Below are positions 60,039 to 64,000 of a stretch of DNA of 64,000 nucleotides, piece after piece. Position 1 is the first letter of the stretch. The number at the start of each line of letters is the position of its first letter. A model generated the notes under the pieces. That model worked only from the letters and a program-made list of their open reading frames with translations. It was not told the DNA's origin and did not search any database. Source of the stretch: Paenibacillus_E violae (GTDB lineage Bacteria; Bacillota; Bacilli; Paenibacillales; NBRC-103111). A program made the translations under genes and the position numbers. The DNA lies in assembly GCF_032461945.1 (NCBI RefSeq), contig NZ_JAWCUD010000001.1:930001-994000 (forward strand). Direction: 5' to 3'.

Positions 60039-61733
60039 ATGAAATTTCAAGACTTTACTTATGTAAGACCCGAATTTAGTACATTTGAAGCGGCGTTTAA
60101 AGAGCTTTTAGAACAGTTTAAGCAAGCAGCTTCTTTTGAGGAGCAGGACCAAGCGATGGAAGCTATCGTAAAGCTTCGGAGTGAGCAAGAGTCTATGGAA
60201 TCTATTGCACGAATTCGGCACACCGTGGATACGACGGATGAATTTTATAAAGCGGAACAAGAATATTTAGATGAAATTGAACCTTTATATCAAGGCTCAA
60301 TCACAGAATTCTACAAAGCGTTGATCGGTTCGTCCTATCGTGCTGAACTGGAAGCCAAATGGGGTAAACAATTATTCAGAATTGCATCCTTATCGCTCAA
60401 AACCTTCTCGCCGGAAATCGTTGAAGACCTCGTCCAAGAAAATAAACTGGCCAGCGAATATTCCAAGCTGCTTGCTTCGGCGAAGTTGGTTTATGCAGGA
60501 GAAGAACGAAATTTATCACAGCTGATCCCTTTTCAATTATCAACAGACCGAAATGTTCGCAAAGAATCGAATGATGTAAAATATAACTTTTTTATCGAAA
60601 ATGAAGAGAAGTTGGATGACCTCTATGATCAGCTGGTAAAGGTTCGTACGACAATTGCTAAGAAGCTTGGTTACAGCAATTTTGTAGAATTGGCTTATGC
60701 GCGCATGAACCGCTCCGATTATAATGCCAAGGATGTGGAAGCATTCCGCAATCAAGTATTGGAGCATATTGTACCTGCTGCTACGAAATTGAAGGAACGG
60801 CAGAAAGCTAGAATCGGCGTAGATGCCCTTCATTACTACGATGATAAGTTCGGCTTCCCGTCAGGAAATGCGACACCCAAAGGGAATGCCGATTGGATTG
60901 TCGAGCAAGCACAGAAGATGTATGCGGAGTTGTCGCCGGAAACGAATGAATTTTTCACGTTTATGATCGAAAATGGTTTGATGGATCTGGTGGCTAAGAA
61001 GGGGAAACGAGTTGGGGGCTATTGCTCTTATATTAGTACATACCAAGCACCATTTATTTTCTCTAATTTTAACGGTACATCAGGAGATATCGATGTCTTA
61101 ACACATGAAGTTGGCCATGCCTTCCAAGGTTATAGCTCCAGAGAGTTCCAAGTGCCTGAATATGTTTTTCCAACTTTGGAGGCTTGTGAAATCCATTCTA
61201 TGAGCATGGAGTTTCTCGCTTGGCCTTGGATGTCGCTATTTTTCGAAGAAGAAACGGATAAATATAAATTTAAACATTTGAGCGAATCGTTGTTGTTTAT
61301 TCCTTATGGCGTAGCGGTTGATGAATTCCAACACCGCATTTATGAGCAGCCGGAGCTGACGCCAGCGGAACGCAAACTCGTTTGGCGCGAGATTGAACGG
61401 AAATATTTACCACATCGTGTTTACGAGGATAACGACTTTTTGGAAAGAGGAGGCTTCTGGCAGCAGCAGCCGCACATTTACAAAAGCCCGTTCTACTACA
61501 TCGACTACACGCTCGCGCAGGTATGTGCATTTCAGTTCTGGAAACGGGCTAATGAAAATCCGGAGCAAGCCTGGGAAGATTATTTAAGATTATGTCAGCA
61601 AGGAGGAAGCCAAAGCTTCACGGAACTTGTTCAAGTTGCGAACTTGATCTCGCCTTTCCATGATGGCTGCGTAGCTTCTGTAATCGGCCAAATTGAGAAT
61701 TGGTTGGACCAAGTCGACGATTTGAACCTTTAA
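60039..61733 (+). CDS. M3-family oligoendopeptidase (PepF-like)
   Basis: A 564-residue zinc metallopeptidase. The active site is VLTHEVGHAFQGY (HExxH), with the third ligand in LEACEIHSMSMEFL, and GGYCSYISTYQAPFIFSNFNG and IYKSPFYYIDYTLAQVCAFQ are M3B/PepF signatures. It degrades small peptides in the cytoplasm. GGGAGAGA precedes the ATG. Its last codon overlaps the end of the convergent phospholipase-like gene by four bases. Confidence 0.9.
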   Translation: MKFQDFTYVRPEFSTFEAAFKELLEQFKQAASFEEQDQAMEAIVKLRSEQESMESIARIRHTVDTTDEFYKAEQEYLDEIEPLYQGSITEFYKALIGSSYRAELEAKWGKQLFRIASLSLKTFSPEIVEDLVQENKLASEYSKLLASAKLVYAGEERNLSQLIPFQLSTDRNVRKESNDVKYNFFIENEEKLDDLYDQLVKVRTTIAKKLGYSNFVELAYARMNRSDYNAKDVEAFRNQVLEHIVPAATKLKERQKARIGVDALHYYDDKFGFPSGNATPKGNADWIVEQAQKMYAELSPETNEFFTFMIENGLMDLVAKKGKRVGGYCSYISTYQAPFIFSNFNGTSGDIDVLTHEVGHAFQGYSSREFQVPEYVFPTLEACEIHSMSMEFLAWPWMSLFFEEETDKYKFKHLSESLLFIPYGVAVDEFQHRIYEQPELTPAERKLVWREIERKYLPHRVYEDNDFLERGGFWQQQPHIYKSPFYYIDYTLAQVCAFQFWKRANENPEQAWEDYLRLCQQGGSQSFTELVQVANLISPFHDGCVASVIGQIENWLDQVDDLNL

Positions 61734-62662
61734 AGCATTGGCTTCACATACGTTATTTCCAGACCGCTGTCACAATCTTTCCCGGTTTCGTAAGAGCGGT
61801 TGCCTAGAACGGCAGTAAAGGCTTGCAGGTCGTCAGACGAACCTCTAAGTAAAACTTGAATTGCCGCTTGGAGGACGATTTCGCCATCTGCCATAGCTAT
61901 ATTCCATAAGTCCCAGATGCTATGCGTATAGGTCTCTTCAAGCGATGTCGGACAGTTCCAAACGGTGTGGGCTTCGTTTAAATAGTCAAGCGGAGCCACA
62001 CGTTTTTTATAAACCAGCGGCGAAATTTTACCGAGGGTTAATAACCTCTTGATTCCTTTAGGATCGTGAAAAAGACGCTGCGCTTTTATCATATCGAAGT
62101 ATGCATCGTTCCAATCTTTCTCCGTTATGTTCGTAGTCATGTCCGGGTAGTTGTTAGCCGTTGCTTGGATTAGAGCAGGTACAACGCCAAGCGGCAGCTT
62201 TTCACCCACATAAATTTCTTTCCAAACCGGTGTTTTCCATGTCTGAATTCCACGTTTGTGTTTGACGATAAGTGTATCCATAATGATTTCAAATCGTTGG
62301 TGATCCCATTTTTTGAAACCTGATTTATAGAAAACATATGGATGCATGTTACGGTCTAAAATATGATGCGTGATGAATCCAAGCACATAAACAACAGCCG
62401 GATTATACAGACCGCGGCCTTGCACCTGACGTAGTAAATCCACCAGGAAGGGACCGCAATTTTTCGTATGCATTAGACTTCCTAATTTATTTAGTGTTTT
62501 ATCCTTTTTCCAAGGCAAGAAATGATGATAGAACAAGAAATCCGGCCCTTGACAGCCAAGGGAGAAAACTTGTCTCATTTGTCTGTCATTCAGCATTTGA
62601 TCATGACCCAGTTGCGCCATCAATTCTTGGCCGAATATGAGATGAGTCCAGATGTTTGGCAA
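61730..62662 (-). CDS. Zinc-dependent phospholipase C family protein
   Basis: A 310-residue protein of the S1/P1-nuclease-phospholipase C-like group. Metal-binding histidines and acids appear in NIWTHLIFGQELM, GCQGPDFLFYHHF, FITHHILDRNMHPYVFYK and KWDHQRFEIIMD. No signal peptide is seen, unlike secreted clostridial phospholipase C, so a cytoplasmic role is likely; the substrate is unknown. Translation starts with TTG at 62662, supported by AAGGAGG. It ends convergently against the M3 peptidase. Confidence 0.78.
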   Translation of the reverse strand: MPNIWTHLIFGQELMAQLGHDQMLNDRQMRQVFSLGCQGPDFLFYHHFLPWKKDKTLNKLGSLMHTKNCGPFLVDLLRQVQGRGLYNPAVVYVLGFITHHILDRNMHPYVFYKSGFKKWDHQRFEIIMDTLIVKHKRGIQTWKTPVWKEIYVGEKLPLGVVPALIQATANNYPDMTTNITEKDWNDAYFDMIKAQRLFHDPKGIKRLLTLGKISPLVYKKRVAPLDYLNEAHTVWNCPTSLEETYTHSIWDLWNIAMADGEIVLQAAIQVLLRGSSDDLQAFTAVLGNRSYETGKDCDSGLEITYVKPML

Positions 62663-62866
62663 GTTGTGATTCCTCCTTCGTGCTACTCGTTAAAATATAG
62701 TGAGACCCTTTTACATTCTAGCATAACAATTACGCTCAAGGTCACATATCGCGAACTATTTATGTTCCAACGACTTCTAAAGAAGGAATAATATGCAAGT
62801 TGTCGAATTCAAAAAACGATCGGTACTGAAAGTCATCCAATGCATATCTATGATAGGAGATAACGT

Positions 62867-64000
62867 ATGAATAGGGTCAATAATCCGCAGGATCGTTCAA
62901 ACCGTGCAGATCCTGACAATATTCAGGGTTTGCTTTCGAGCACAGAGCCGTCTTTTGCCGCAGTTTTCGAATTCACCACGATGGGTATCGCCATTATTTC
63001 GCTGAACGGGTTATGGATAAGAGTAAATACTAGTTTATGTACCTTAACCGGATATGCGGAGGAAGAGTTAATAAATAGGGAACTACATGCGATATTTTCA
63101 CAGGATGAAGCCGAGGAATTAGAAGCTTATTTCGAGCAAATGCTCTCTGGAGATACAAGCTTCTATCAACTTGAGAAAAAATTGATTCGCAAAGATGGGA
63201 GCATCGCTTGGGTGGAATTCAGGATCTCTTTAATGAGGGATTCACAGAATGAGCCGTTTTATTATATGTCCCAAATCAATTATCTTTCACAGAAAACGGA
63301 AATGGAACGAAAGCTTGCAGAGAGTGAGCAGAGGTACAAATCATTAATCGAGCATAATCCTGCCGGAATTCTCACTTGTGATCTCAAAGGGACGATTAGA
63401 AGTCTTAATCCCGCCATGGAAAGGATTTTGGGGTACACGGAGCGAGAAATGGTAGGTCAATCCATTAACTACCTATGGAAGCAGGAACATCAAGCCAATA
63501 ATTGGATCGATAGCATCGTTTCTAAGTCCGATAATTACATGCTTCGAGTTAAACATAAAAACGGTGAGCAGATTGAGTTAGGCTTGAAAAACGTGCCCAT
63601 CATCGTTGATGGCATGAATGAAGGGATTTATGTGATTGCCAGAGACATTACCCAGCATAACAAAGATCGCGAATCCTTGCGAGTTGCTCAACAAGATCTA
63701 CACGATACTGTGCGTAGACAGCAAGGCATGACGATGAAGTTCAGACAAATGCAAGGGAAGTTCATTCATACGCTTTGCGACGGCGAACTTCTCTATCGAT
63801 TGGGATTCCAACCTTCTAATATTCTAGGCAATCATCTCTTTGAGATTTGGCCTTATTCTATGGCTGTTAATATGGATTCGTTTTACCGCAGGGCGTGGAA
63901 CGGTGAGGAAAATGTCATGTATGAAGCGACTTTTCGTGGCATTACTTACTTAACTTCCTTGCGACCGATTTTTGAAAATGGCCGCGTCGTCGAAGTTATC
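62867..64000 (+). CDS. Multi-PAS-domain sensory protein, N-terminal part (cut by window end)
   Basis: At least 378 codons run open to the window edge. Two PAS domains are visible: one from about residue 35 (TTMGIAIISLNGLWIRVN, TGYAEEELINREL, IRKDGSIAWVEFRISLM) and one from about 155 (YKSLIEHNPAGILTCDL, LGYTEREMVGQSI, NGVIARDIT-like NEGIYVIARDITQ). A linker coiled coil leads into a third PAS-like start (RLGFQPSNILGNHLFEIWP). No membrane segment is seen. The output domain (kinase, GGDEF or other) lies outside the window. TAGGAG precedes the ATG at 62867. Confidence 0.82.
   Translation, partial: MNRVNNPQDRSNRADPDNIQGLLSSTEPSFAAVFEFTTMGIAIISLNGLWIRVNTSLCTLTGYAEEELINRELHAIFSQDEAEELEAYFEQMLSGDTSFYQLEKKLIRKDGSIAWVEFRISLMRDSQNEPFYYMSQINYLSQKTEMERKLAESEQRYKSLIEHNPAGILTCDLKGTIRSLNPAMERILGYTEREMVGQSINYLWKQEHQANNWIDSIVSKSDNYMLRVKHKNGEQIELGLKNVPIIVDGMNEGIYVIARDITQHNKDRESLRVAQQDLHDTVRRQQGMTMKFRQMQGKFIHTLCDGELLYRLGFQPSNILGNHLFEIWPYSMAVNMDSFYRRAWNGEENVMYEATFRGITYLTSLRPIFENGRVVEVI

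Noticed and set aside
1..64000. Prophage, transposon, toxin-antitoxin or defence island
   Set aside because: No integrase, transposase, phage structural, restriction or paired toxin-antitoxin genes were recognised on either strand.

Overview
The window is chromosomal DNA from a low-to-mid GC, endospore-forming member of the Bacillales, most likely Paenibacillus or a close relative. The evidence is the gene content (B. subtilis-type FadR/FadN/FadA/FadE/FadF fatty-acid degradation, YtxJ and BshB2 of bacillithiol metabolism, a YheC/YheD spore-coat-associated ATP-grasp protein, a remnant of a BclA-type exosporium protein), strong AGGAGG ribosome sites with frequent GTG/TTG starts, and Bacillus-type FadR and CcpA (cre) operators. 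No tRNA, rRNA, CRISPR, phage or transposase gene was seen.

Layout. 1-8.6 kb is sulfur acquisition. A sulfate importer (cysT-cysW-cysA, minus strand) is divergent from an operon encoding a sulfonate-type ABC importer, an adenylylsulfate-reductase-like flavoprotein, a two-cluster ferredoxin, the binding lipoprotein and a DUF4395 membrane protein; an alpha/beta hydrolase and YezD follow. The second operon has a leader of about 230 nt ending in an intrinsic terminator. 8.6-16 kb holds small accessory genes: a lipase-like hydrolase, an ArsR repressor with a perfect 20-bp palindrome in its promoter, an iron alcohol dehydrogenase, an SDR plus the tail of a decayed SDR copy, a TetR regulator with a repeat/palindrome operator region, a HAD dehalogenase, a secreted epoxide-hydrolase-like enzyme and a SnoaL-like protein. 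A 123-bp three-hairpin inverted-repeat element lies at 16.0-16.2 kb.

16.2-28.6 kb is a complete fatty-acid beta-oxidation regulon: fadR-etfB-etfA on the minus strand, divergent from fadF-fadN-fadA-fadE-lcfA-thioesterase. A near-perfect FadR box and a perfect-consensus cre lie between them. 28.8-42.9 kb is mostly housekeeping: a PucR regulator, a Tat-exported YkuE-type phosphodiesterase, YtxJ, transporters, an M20 hydrolase, an SGNH esterase, a hemolysin-III protein, an SDR, tandem DegV proteins, a HelD-type RNA polymerase recycling factor and glutathione peroxidase.

42.9-49 kb contains the most unusual regulatory DNA. There is a dedicated promoter driving a 16-codon aromatic-rich leader peptide, competing hairpins and a terminator ahead of an unknown gene and a BshB2-type deacetylase. 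A probable structured non-coding RNA (45.2-45.5 kb) and a family of degenerate TTGCA repeats follow, then a RavA/ViaA-like MoxR-VWA pair on the minus strand. 49.1-56.9 kb carries a YheC/D gene, a cluster of TPR-containing glycosyltransferases with a methyltransferase, and a truncated BclA-type C-terminal domain, suggesting spore-surface glycan assembly. 57-64 kb has topoisomerase III, uracil-DNA glycosylase, an M3 oligopeptidase, a zinc-dependent phospholipase C family protein and the start of a multi-PAS sensory protein cut by the window end.
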